Shown here: positions 38,985 through 46,468 of the stretch, in pieces
How the letters are laid out: the number at the start of each line of letters is the position of its first letter
How positions within the stretch are numbered: the stretch's first letter is position 1
Assembly: GCF_003594935.2 (NCBI RefSeq)
Contig: NZ_CP043342.1
Span: 3,224,001 to 3,288,000, forward strand
DNA length: 64,000 bases
Direction of reading: 5' to 3'
Origin: Enterobacter huaxiensis
GTDB lineage: Bacteria > Pseudomonadota > Gammaproteobacteria > Enterobacterales > Enterobacteriaceae
The notes under the pieces: model-generated
Told to the model about the DNA's origin: nothing
Database searches by the model: none
The model's input: only the letters and a program-made list of their open reading frames with translations
Program-made: the position numbers and the translations under genes

Positions 38985-41417
38985 ATGACGACCCTGAATC
39001 TCAACACCCTCAGCGAGCGCATTAAAGCGCATAAAATGGCCCTGGTGCATATCGTCAAGCCGCCGGTCTGTACCGAGCGCGCGCAGCATTACACCGAAAT
39101 GTATCAACAGCACATGGACAAGCCTATCCCGGTCCGTCGCGCCCTGGCGCTGGCGCATCACCTGGCCGAGCGCACCATCTGGATCAAGCACGACGAGCTG
39201 ATTATCGGTAACCAGGCAAGCGAAGTGCGCGCCGCGCCGATTTTCCCGGAATACACCGTCTCCTGGATTGAGAAAGAGATCGACGACCTCGCAGATCGTC
39301 CGGGCGCAGGCTTTGCGGTGAGCGAAGAGAACAAACGCGTTCTGCATGATATCTGCCCGTGGTGGCGCGGCCAGACGGTGCAGGATCGCTGCTACGGTAT
39401 GTTTACCGACGAGCAGAAAGGCCTGCTGGAAACCGGCATTATCAAAGCCGAAGGCAACATGACCTCCGGCGATGCGCACCTGGCGGTCAACTTCCCGCTG
39501 GTGCTGGAAAAAGGGCTCGACGGCATGCGCGCCAAGGTAGCCGAGCGCCGCTCGCGCATCAACCTGACGGTGCTGGAAGACCTGCACGGTGACCAGTTCC
39601 TGAAGGCGATTGATATCGTGCTGGAGGCCGTCAGCCTGCATATCAAACGCTTTGCCGACCTGGCGCGCGAAATGGCGTCAACGGAAACCCGCGAAAGCCG
39701 CCGCGATGAGCTGCTGGCAATGGCGGAAAACTGTGACGTAATCGCCCACGAGCCGCCAAAAACCTTCTGGCAGGCGCTGCAGCTGTGCTACTTCATTCAG
39801 CTGATCCTGCAGATTGAATCCAACGGACACTCCGTCTCCTTTGCGCGTATGGACCAGTATCTTTATCCGTACTACCGCCGCGACGTGGAGCTTGACCAGA
39901 GCCTCGACCGCGAGCACGCCATCGAGCTGCTGCACAGCTGCTGGCTGAAGCTGCTGGAAGTGAACAAGATCCGCTCCGGCTCGCACTCTAAAGCCTCCGC
40001 CGGCAGCCCGCTGTACCAGAACGTCACCATCGGCGGCCAGAAGCTGGTCAACGGCGAGCCGATGGACGCGGTGAACCCGCTCTCCTACGCGATTCTGGAA
40101 TCATGCGGTCGCCTGCGCTCCACCCAGCCGAACCTGAGCGTGCGCTACCACGCGGGCATGAGCAACGACTTCCTCGACGCCTGCGTGCAGGTGATCCGCT
40201 GCGGCTTCGGCATGCCCGCCTTCAACAACGATGAAATCGTCATTCCTGAATTCATCAAGCTCGGCATTGAGAAAGACGACGCCTACGACTACGCGGCCAT
40301 CGGCTGCATCGAAACCGCGGTCGGCGGCAAGTGGGGCTACCGCTGCACCGGCATGAGCTTTATCAACTTCGCCCGCGTGATGCTGGCAGCGCTGGAAGGC
40401 GGCCGCGATGCCACCAGCGGCAAGGTGTTCCTGCCGCAGGAGAAAGCGCTCTCTGCCGGAAACTTCAACAGCTTCGACGAGGTGATGGCGGCCTGGGACA
40501 GCCAGATCCGCTACTACACCCGCAAATCCATCGAGATTGAGTACGTGGTGGACACCATGCTGGAAGAGAACGTCCACGACATTCTCTGCTCGGCGCTGGT
40601 TGACGACTGCATCGAGCGCGCGAAAAGCATCAAGCAGGGCGGCGCGAAGTATGACTGGGTCTCCGGCCTGCAGGTGGGCATCGCCAACCTCGGCAACAGC
40701 CTGGCGGCGGTGAAAAAGCTGGTGTTTGAACAGGGCACTATCGGCCAGCAGCAGCTGGCAGCCGCGCTGGCGGATGACTTCGACGGGCTGACCCACGAGC
40801 AGCTGCGTCAGCGCCTGATCAACGGCGCACCGAAGTACGGTAACGACGACGACAGCGTCGACCTGCTGCTGACGCGTGCGTATGAAACCTATATCGAAGA
40901 GCTGAAGCAGTATCACAACCCGCGCTATGGCCGCGGCCCGATTGGCGGTAACTACTACGCGGGCACGTCGTCCATCTCCGCAAACGTGCCGTTTGGCGCG
41001 GCGACAATGGCCACCCCGGACGGACGTAAGGCGCACACCCCGCTGGCGGAAGGGGCAAGCCCGGCCTCCGGTACGGACCACCTCGGCCCAACGGCGGTGA
41101 TCGGCTCAGTCGGTAAACTGCCTACCGAGGCGATCCTCGGCGGCGTGCTGCTTAACCAGAAGCTGAACCCGTCGACGCTTGAAAATGACAGCGATCGCCA
41201 GAAGCTGATGGTGCTGCTGCGCACCTTCTTCGAAGTGCATAAGGGCTGGCATATTCAGTACAACATCGTGTCGCGAGAAACGCTGATGGAAGCGAAGAAA
41301 CACCCTGACCAGTACCGTGACCTGGTGGTGCGCGTGGCGGGCTACTCGGCGTTCTTCACCGCCCTGTCGCCGGATGCGCAGGACGACATTATTGCGCGTA
41401 CTGAGCATACACTGTAA
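38985..41417 (+). CDS. ybiW: Glycyl radical enzyme YbiW (PflF)
   Basis: An 810-aa glycyl radical enzyme. The radical site is G786 in VRVAGYSAFFT and the thiyl cysteine is C441 in AAIGCIETAVGG. The GCIE motif places it with the dehydratase/eliminase branch rather than true pyruvate formate-lyase (CC pair). E. coli YbiW has been reported to open the ring of 1,5-anhydroglucitol-6-phosphate to 1-deoxyfructose-6-phosphate, the substrate for FsaA. The fsaA-ybiY-ybiW clustering agrees. It requires activation by YbiY under anaerobic conditions. A perfect 12-bp-stem terminator follows. Confidence 0.93.
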   Translation: MTTLNLNTLSERIKAHKMALVHIVKPPVCTERAQHYTEMYQQHMDKPIPVRRALALAHHLAERTIWIKHDELIIGNQASEVRAAPIFPEYTVSWIEKEIDDLADRPGAGFAVSEENKRVLHDICPWWRGQTVQDRCYGMFTDEQKGLLETGIIKAEGNMTSGDAHLAVNFPLVLEKGLDGMRAKVAERRSRINLTVLEDLHGDQFLKAIDIVLEAVSLHIKRFADLAREMASTETRESRRDELLAMAENCDVIAHEPPKTFWQALQLCYFIQLILQIESNGHSVSFARMDQYLYPYYRRDVELDQSLDREHAIELLHSCWLKLLEVNKIRSGSHSKASAGSPLYQNVTIGGQKLVNGEPMDAVNPLSYAILESCGRLRSTQPNLSVRYHAGMSNDFLDACVQVIRCGFGMPAFNNDEIVIPEFIKLGIEKDDAYDYAAIGCIETAVGGKWGYRCTGMSFINFARVMLAALEGGRDATSGKVFLPQEKALSAGNFNSFDEVMAAWDSQIRYYTRKSIEIEYVVDTMLEENVHDILCSALVDDCIERAKSIKQGGAKYDWVSGLQVGIANLGNSLAAVKKLVFEQGTIGQQQLAAALADDFDGLTHEQLRQRLINGAPKYGNDDDSVDLLLTRAYETYIEELKQYHNPRYGRGPIGGNYYAGTSSISANVPFGAATMATPDGRKAHTPLAEGASPASGTDHLGPTAVIGSVGKLPTEAILGGVLLNQKLNPSTLENDSDRQKLMVLLRTFFEVHKGWHIQYNIVSRETLMEAKKHPDQYRDLVVRVAGYSAFFTALSPDAQDDIIARTEHTL

Positions 41418-41453
41418 CGGTGTATCCCCTCTCCCTTGAGGGAAAAAACACTA

Positions 41454-41485
41454 AAAACGGCAACCTGGGTTGCCGTTTTGCTTTT
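41454..41485 (+). terminator. ybiYW terminator
   Basis: AAAACGGCAACC / GGTTGCCGTTTT is a perfect 12-bp stem with a 2-base spacer, followed by GCTTTTA. Confidence 0.88.
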
Positions 41486-41498
41486 ACTTTCGAATGAA
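41484..41498. promoter_or_regulatory. Shared operator, copy 2 (ybiV)
   Basis: TTACTTTCGAATGAA, identical to copies 1 and 3, in the 151-bp ybiW-ybiV gap, 70 bp before the ybiV start. A 19-base match (CTTTTACTTTCGAATGAAA) is shared with copy 3. Confidence 0.7.
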
Positions 41499-41568
41499 AT
41501 TAAATTTGTGCTCCCCGTCACCTTGTTATTAGAATGTTTCAAAACGCAGTGACCCAGGAGCGCAATGT

Positions 41569-42384
41569 ATGACCGTAAAAGTTATCGTCACCGATATGGA
41601 CGGAACTTTCCTTGATGATGCCAAGCAGTACGATCGTGACCGCTTCCAGGCACAGTTCGAACAGCTGAAAGCCCGCGACATCGAATTCGTTGTCGCCAGC
41701 GGCAACCAGTATTACCAGCTCATCTCTTTTTTCCCGGAGCTAAAAGAGCAGATCTCCTTCGTGGCGGAAAACGGTGCGCTTGTGTTCGATCGCGGTGAAC
41801 AGATTTTCCACGGTGAGCTGACGCGTCATGAATCGCAGATCGTGATTGGCGAGCTGCTGAAAGACAAAGGGCTGAACTTCGTGGCCTGCGGGCTGGAGAG
41901 CGCCTACGTCAGCGACAAAGCGCCCGACGAATTCGTGCAGCTGATGTCAAAGCACTATCACCGCTTAAAGCGCATCAGCGATTACCGCGACATTGACGAC
42001 GTGCTGTTTAAGTTCTCCCTGAACCTGCCGGACAGCGATATCCCTAATCTGGTGGATAAACTTCACGTCTCCCTGGACGGCATCATGAAGCCGGTCACCA
42101 GCGGCTTTGGGTTTGTGGATTTGATTATCCCCGGCCTGCACAAAGCCAACGGCATCAGCCGCCTGCTGAAACGCTGGAAAATCTCCCCGCAGGCGTGCGT
42201 GGCGATTGGCGACAGCGGCAACGATGCCGAAATGCTGAAGCTGGTGAAATACTCGTTTGCGATGGGCAACGCGGCGGAAAGCATCAAAGAAATCAGCCGC
42301 TATAGCACCGACGACAACAACCATCAGGGCGCGCTGAACGTCATTCAGGCCGTGCTCGACAACCACTCCCCGTTCGACGTCTGA
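41569..42384 (+). CDS. ybiV: HAD-family sugar phosphatase YbiV (SupH)
   Basis: A 271-aa HAD phosphatase. D9 and D11 lie in VTDMDGTF, the cap follows [17 protein letters not shown], and motif IV is [11 protein letters not shown]. coli YbiV dephosphorylates sugar phosphates such as fructose-1-P, ribose-5-P and glucose-6-P in vitro. The shared operator places it in the same regulon as ybiYW, so an anhydro- or deoxy-sugar phosphate may be its real substrate (inference). It is close to YbjI at 18.9 kb, a paralogue. Confidence 0.93.
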   Translation: MTVKVIVTDMDGTFLDDAKQYDRDRFQAQFEQLKARDIEFVVASGNQYYQLISFFPELKEQISFVAENGALVFDRGEQIFHGELTRHESQIVIGELLKDKGLNFVACGLESAYVSDKAPDEFVQLMSKHYHRLKRISDYRDIDDVLFKFSLNLPDSDIPNLVDKLHVSLDGIMKPVTSGFGFVDLIIPGLHKANGISRLLKRWKISPQACVAIGDSGNDAEMLKLVKYSFAMGNAAESIKEISRYSTDDNNHQGALNVIQAVLDNHSPFDV

Positions 42385-42394
42385 TTCCCTCCCC

Positions 42395-42413
42395 GCCGGA
42401 GCCTCGCTCCGGC
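42395..42413 (+). terminator. Hairpin after ybiV
   Basis: GCCGGAG / CTCCGGC has a 5-base loop. The U run (ATTTT) is about 12 bases further on, so it is a weak terminator candidate. Confidence 0.5.
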
Positions 42414-42504
42414 AGCCTCGCTCATTTTCCATCCTGTGGCGTACGTCAAAGTTTTAAACTTGCATTAACTTATTTTTAACTTAAAGTATCACTTGTAGAC
42501 ACTT

Positions 42505-42519
42505 TTACTTTCGAATGAA
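42505..42519. promoter_or_regulatory. Shared operator, copy 3 (ybiU)
   Basis: TTACTTTCGAATGAA lies within a perfect palindrome CTTTC-GAAT-GAAAG (42508-42521), only 15 bp before the ybiU start codon and downstream of the likely promoter. That suits a repressor. Confidence 0.7.
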
Positions 42520-42534
42520 AGATGCGAGGCAGTT

Positions 42535-43791
42535 ATGACCTTTACCAGTGAAACCTTGCCGACGGATCACAAAGCGGCAATCCGTCAGTTAAAACGCGAG
42601 CTGCGCGCGCAGATCGGTGACGTGCAGGCGGTGTTCAATAAGCTCAGCGATAAGATTGCCACCCGCGTGGCGGAAATTAACGCCCTTAAAAATAAAGGCG
42701 AAGCCGTCTGGCCGGAGATCCCGTTTGCGGACGTGAAAAACGGCACCCTCACCGACGCGCAGCGCGAAGCCGTTAAACGCCGCGGCTGCGCGGTGATTAA
42801 AGGTCATTTCCCGCGCGAGCAGGCGCTGGCGTGGGATCAGTCGATGCTCGACTACCTCGATCTGAACAAATTTGACGAAGTGTACAAAGGGCCGGGCGAT
42901 AACTTCTTCGGCACCCTGACGGCCTCCCGCCCGGAAATTTTCCCGATTTACTGGTCGCAGGCGCAGATGCAGGCGCGCCAGAGCGAAGAGATGGCGCAGG
43001 TGCAGTCGTTCCTTAATCGCTTATGGACATTCGAGAGCAACGGCAAGCAGTGGTTCGATCCGGACGTGAGCGTGATTTACCCGGACCGCATCCGCCGCCG
43101 CCCGCCGGGAACCACCTCGAAAGGGCTGGGGGCGCACACCGATTCCGGCGCGCTGGAGCGCTGGCTGCTGCCGGCCTATCAGCAGGTCTTTGCCCGCGTG
43201 TTTGACGGCAACGTCGAGAAATACGATCCGTGGAACGCCGCGCACCGTACCGAAGTGGAAGAGTACACCGTGGATAACACCACCAAGTGCTCGGTATTCC
43301 GCACCTTCCAGGGCTGGACCGCGCTGTCGGACATGATCCCGGGCCAGGGTCTGCTGCACGTGGTGCCGATCCCGGAGGCCATGGCGTACATCCTGCTGCG
43401 TCCCCTGCTGGACGACGTGCCGGAAGATGAACTGTGCGGCGTCGCACCTGGGCGCGTGCTGCCGATTTCCGAGAAGTGGCACCCGCTGCTCATCGAGGCG
43501 CTGACCAGCATTCCGGCACTCGAAGCGGGCGATTCCGTATGGTGGCACTGCGACGTGATCCACTCCGTTGCGCCAGTGGAAGAACAAAAGGGCTGGGGCA
43601 ACGTGATGTACATTCCTGCCGCGCCGATGTGCGAGAAGAACCTCGCTTACGCGAAAAAGGTCAAGGAAGCGCTGGAAACCGGCGCCTCTCCGGGAGACTT
43701 CCCGCGTGAAGACTATGAAAAAAGCTGGCAGGATCGCTTTACCGTGAACGACCTGAACATCCACGGCAAGCGCTCGCTGGGCATGGTTTAA
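42535..43791 (+). CDS. ybiU: YbiU, DUF1479 putative Fe(II)/2-oxoglutarate dioxygenase
   Basis: A 418-aa protein of the DUF1479 family, matching E. coli YbiU (about 421 aa). A metal-binding HxD pair is visible as H201 and D203 in GAHTDSGAL, with a distal histidine H338 or H343 in VWWHCDVIHSV. That is the facial triad of Fe(II)/2-oxoglutarate oxygenases. No substrate is known. It carries the same operator as ybiYW and ybiV. Its last 4 bases overlap the convergent LacI gene. Confidence 0.88.
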   Translation: MTFTSETLPTDHKAAIRQLKRELRAQIGDVQAVFNKLSDKIATRVAEINALKNKGEAVWPEIPFADVKNGTLTDAQREAVKRRGCAVIKGHFPREQALAWDQSMLDYLDLNKFDEVYKGPGDNFFGTLTASRPEIFPIYWSQAQMQARQSEEMAQVQSFLNRLWTFESNGKQWFDPDVSVIYPDRIRRRPPGTTSKGLGAHTDSGALERWLLPAYQQVFARVFDGNVEKYDPWNAAHRTEVEEYTVDNTTKCSVFRTFQGWTALSDMIPGQGLLHVVPIPEAMAYILLRPLLDDVPEDELCGVAPGRVLPISEKWHPLLIEALTSIPALEAGDSVWWHCDVIHSVAPVEEQKGWGNVMYIPAAPMCEKNLAYAKKVKEALETGASPGDFPREDYEKSWQDRFTVNDLNIHGKRSLGMV

Positions 43792-44861
43792 CTGTCGTAT
43801 AGCCCTTCCCGCTCCACGGCGGTGCGTCGTTTCCCCTGACGTATCCGCCGTACCGAATCCCGCACGGTCAGCGTGCCGTTAAGCAGTAACGTCCCCACCG
43901 GCGCCTCCGGGCGCATCAGCCGCTGCTGGAGCATATGCACCGCTTCGGTTCCCAGCTCATCGCGGGGAACGTGCACGGCCGTTAAGGGCACATCCTGAAT
44001 CGCCGCCAGATTAAACCCGTCGATGCTCATCACCGAGACGTCCTGCGGCACGCGCAGGCCGTGCTTTTGCAGTGCGCTTATCGTTCCGGCTGCCATAAAA
44101 TCGCCGCCGACTAAAAATGCGGTGGGCAGGTCTTTCCCCTGACGTTGACCGAGCCACGCGCCCATTAGCTGCTCCGTCTCGCGCGCGCTAAAGCTTGGGA
44201 CCACCAGAAGATCGCGCTTGTCGCTAAATTTCAGGTTGTGCGACTGCCACGCATCGCGGATACCCGACAGGCGCAGCTCCATGGTGTAGCGCCTCAGGCA
44301 GAGCACGTTCATCACCTCGCGGTGCCCCATTTCAAACAGGTAATCCGCGGCGCGTTCACCAATGGCGCGGTGATCGGGCGCGACCGCTGGCAGGCGCATG
44401 TGTCGGTCACGGCAGTTAATCAGCATGCAGGGTTTATCGACATCCACGGCCAGATCGTGAATATGCGGGTCGTCGATGCCCAGGAGAATGGCGGCCTGCG
44501 TATCCGGCTCATTCATGCGCGCCAGAAACAGCTGCGCGTCGCTGTCGTTCTCCTCGAGCGCACAGTAGCGCAGGCGAACCTCGTGAGATGCGAGCCCCTT
44601 GCTTACGCTCTGGATCACGCGGTAGTAAAAGATGTCGGACCGTTCGTCGAACGCCCGCTGCGGCGCAAAAACCACCAGGCTGTTAAGCAGCAGGCGCCCC
44701 GCCGCCATGCCGTCCATTACCCCCAGCTCCCGCGCGCATGCCAGCACTTTTGCTCGCGCTTTTTCGCTGGTGTTGGCCTTCCCCGCCAGCACGCGGGAAA
44801 CGGTGCTGATAGAGAGCTGAGTACGGGCGGCAATTTCGGTGATTTTTAGCCTTTTGTCCAT
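43788..44861 (-). CDS. LacI-family transcriptional regulator
   Basis: A 357-aa repressor. The N-terminal LacI HTH and hinge read ITEIAARTQLSISTVSRVLAGKANTSEKAR, followed by a periplasmic-binding-like effector domain. It is divergent from the MFS transporter and GH31 glycosidase genes, which it most likely controls, and convergent (4-bp overlap) with ybiU. The effector is probably a sugar derived from the transported glycoside. It could also be the unknown regulator of the TTACTTTCGAATGAA sites, but there is no such site at its own promoter. Confidence 0.87.
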   Translation of the reverse strand: MDKRLKITEIAARTQLSISTVSRVLAGKANTSEKARAKVLACARELGVMDGMAAGRLLLNSLVVFAPQRAFDERSDIFYYRVIQSVSKGLASHEVRLRYCALEENDSDAQLFLARMNEPDTQAAILLGIDDPHIHDLAVDVDKPCMLINCRDRHMRLPAVAPDHRAIGERAADYLFEMGHREVMNVLCLRRYTMELRLSGIRDAWQSHNLKFSDKRDLLVVPSFSARETEQLMGAWLGQRQGKDLPTAFLVGGDFMAAGTISALQKHGLRVPQDVSVMSIDGFNLAAIQDVPLTAVHVPRDELGTEAVHMLQQRLMRPEAPVGTLLLNGTLTVRDSVRRIRQGKRRTAVEREGLYDS

Positions 44862-44886
44862 TTTGTGATCTGGCTCCGTTTGCGAA

Positions 44887-44966
44887 ATGAAAAAATTTTC
44901 ATAGCGTCTTCATCAGTCCATAACTGATGTCGCCCTCATGATGCCAAAGTATTGAACTCAGTTATG
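44887..44966. promoter_or_regulatory. Inverted repeats in the lacI-MFS intergenic region
   Basis: The 288-bp divergent region holds a near-palindrome, ATGAAAAAATTTTCAT (44887-44902). It also has a perfect 7-bp-arm repeat, CATCAGT-N5-ACTGATG (44911-44929), and a 9-bp arm CATAACTGA (44919-44927) repeated inverted as TCAGTTATG (44958-44966). A further CAACT-N8-AGTTG lies at 45030-45047. These are the best candidates for operators of the adjacent LacI regulator; which one it binds is not clear. Confidence 0.5.
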
Positions 44967-45149
44967 AGAAAGTTTGCACAAAATCCGCTATTGCCTCCTC
45001 ATCTTCTCCCTTAAGGTGAACTTGTCACACAACTTCCATACTAGTTGTATATCAGCTTCAAGCATTAAAACAGATAACTATCAAAGCCATAAAAACGCTG
45101 TGTGACACCTGAACCTATGTCCCCTACCGTCCGTCTTGTGGAGAGTAAA

Positions 45150-46451
45150 ATGAGTCAGGACATCAATAACACCGTTGCGACCAGCAAAACCCGTCGCGTC
45201 ATTAAGAACCTGCGCTGGTACGTGCTGGTACTGTTCTTACTGGGCGTCACCGTCAACTACATCACCCGTAATTCACTGGGCATTCTCGCGCCGGAGCTGA
45301 AGGAGAGCCTCGGGATCACCACCGAGCAATACTCCTGGATCGTCGGCGCTTTCCAGATTGCATATACCATCTTCCAGCCCCTGTGCGGCTGGCTGATTGA
45401 CGTTATCGGCCTGAAGATTGGCTTTATGGTCTGCGCCTGCCTCTGGGCACTGATGTGTATTTTCCACGCGGGCGCCGGAAGCTGGCTACATCTTGCCATC
45501 CTGCGCTTCTTTATGGGTGCCTCCGAAGCCGCCGCCACGCCGGCAAACGCCAAAACCATCGGCGAATGGTTCCCGAAATCGGAGCGTCCCGTTGCCGCCG
45601 GCTGGGCCGGGGTGGGCTTCTCCATCGGCGCGATGCTGGCACCGCCAATTATCTACTTTGCTCACGCCTCGTTTGGCTGGCAGGGCGCGTTTATGTTTAC
45701 CGGCGTGCTGGCGCTGGTCTGGGTGGTACTGTGGTGGGCGTTCTACCACAACCCGGAGCAGCACCCGAATCTGGGCAAAGATGAACTGGCGTTTATCAAG
45801 CAGGATAACGAACCGCCTGCGGTCAAACTGCCCTTCCTCACCGCGCTGAAAACCGTTTCGAAAAACAAACGCTTTTACGGTATCGCCATCCCGGCGTTTA
45901 TGGCGGAACCGGCCTGGGCGGTGCTGAGCTTCTGGGTGCCGCTCTACCTCGCCAAAGAGCACGGCATGGACCTTAAGCAGATTGCCATGTTTGCCTGGCT
46001 GCCGTTCCTCGCTGCCGATCTCGGCAGCGTGGCGAGCGGCTATCTTACCCGGCTCTACACCCGGTGGTTCGGCTGCTCCCGCGTTAACTCCGTGGTCGCC
46101 AGCTCCGTGACGGGCGCGTTCCTGATGATCTCGCTGGGCATCGTGGCCATTACCCGCGACCCGTACATCACCATCGTGCTGATCTCCATCGGCGGCTTCG
46201 GGCACCAGATCATCTCGTGCATGCTGAGCGCGCTGGTCGTGGAATCCTTTGATAAAGGCCAGATGGCCACCGTCAACGGCATGCGCGGCTCGGCGGCGTG
46301 GATCGCCAGCTTCCTGTTCTCTCTTTTGATTGGCGTGACCGCCGACAAAATCGGCTTTAACCCGCTCTTTATTGCCATGGGCTTCTTTGACCTGATTGGC
46401 GCTGTCTTCCTGGTGGCATTTATTGCTGAACGTCGCGCCAAGCGCGCCTGA
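45150..46451 (+). CDS. MFS transporter (ACS family, ExuT-like)
   Basis: A 433-aa, 12-helix transporter. VNYITRNSLGILAPELKESLGITTEQYSW is the typical opening of the anion:cation symporter (hexuronate/glucarate) group. The start is taken at the ATG at 45150 (MSQDINNT) because GGAG lies 8 bases upstream. A GTG at 45102 and an ATG at 45117 are in frame but lack ribosome sites. It lies 17 bp before the GH31 gene, so it likely imports the glycoside or sugar acid that the enzyme processes. Confidence 0.88.
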   Translation: MSQDINNTVATSKTRRVIKNLRWYVLVLFLLGVTVNYITRNSLGILAPELKESLGITTEQYSWIVGAFQIAYTIFQPLCGWLIDVIGLKIGFMVCACLWALMCIFHAGAGSWLHLAILRFFMGASEAAATPANAKTIGEWFPKSERPVAAGWAGVGFSIGAMLAPPIIYFAHASFGWQGAFMFTGVLALVWVVLWWAFYHNPEQHPNLGKDELAFIKQDNEPPAVKLPFLTALKTVSKNKRFYGIAIPAFMAEPAWAVLSFWVPLYLAKEHGMDLKQIAMFAWLPFLAADLGSVASGYLTRLYTRWFGCSRVNSVVASSVTGAFLMISLGIVAITRDPYITIVLISIGGFGHQIISCMLSALVVESFDKGQMATVNGMRGSAAWIASFLFSLLIGVTADKIGFNPLFIAMGFFDLIGAVFLVAFIAERRAKRA

Positions 46452-46468
46452 TAGTGGATGTATTGCAT

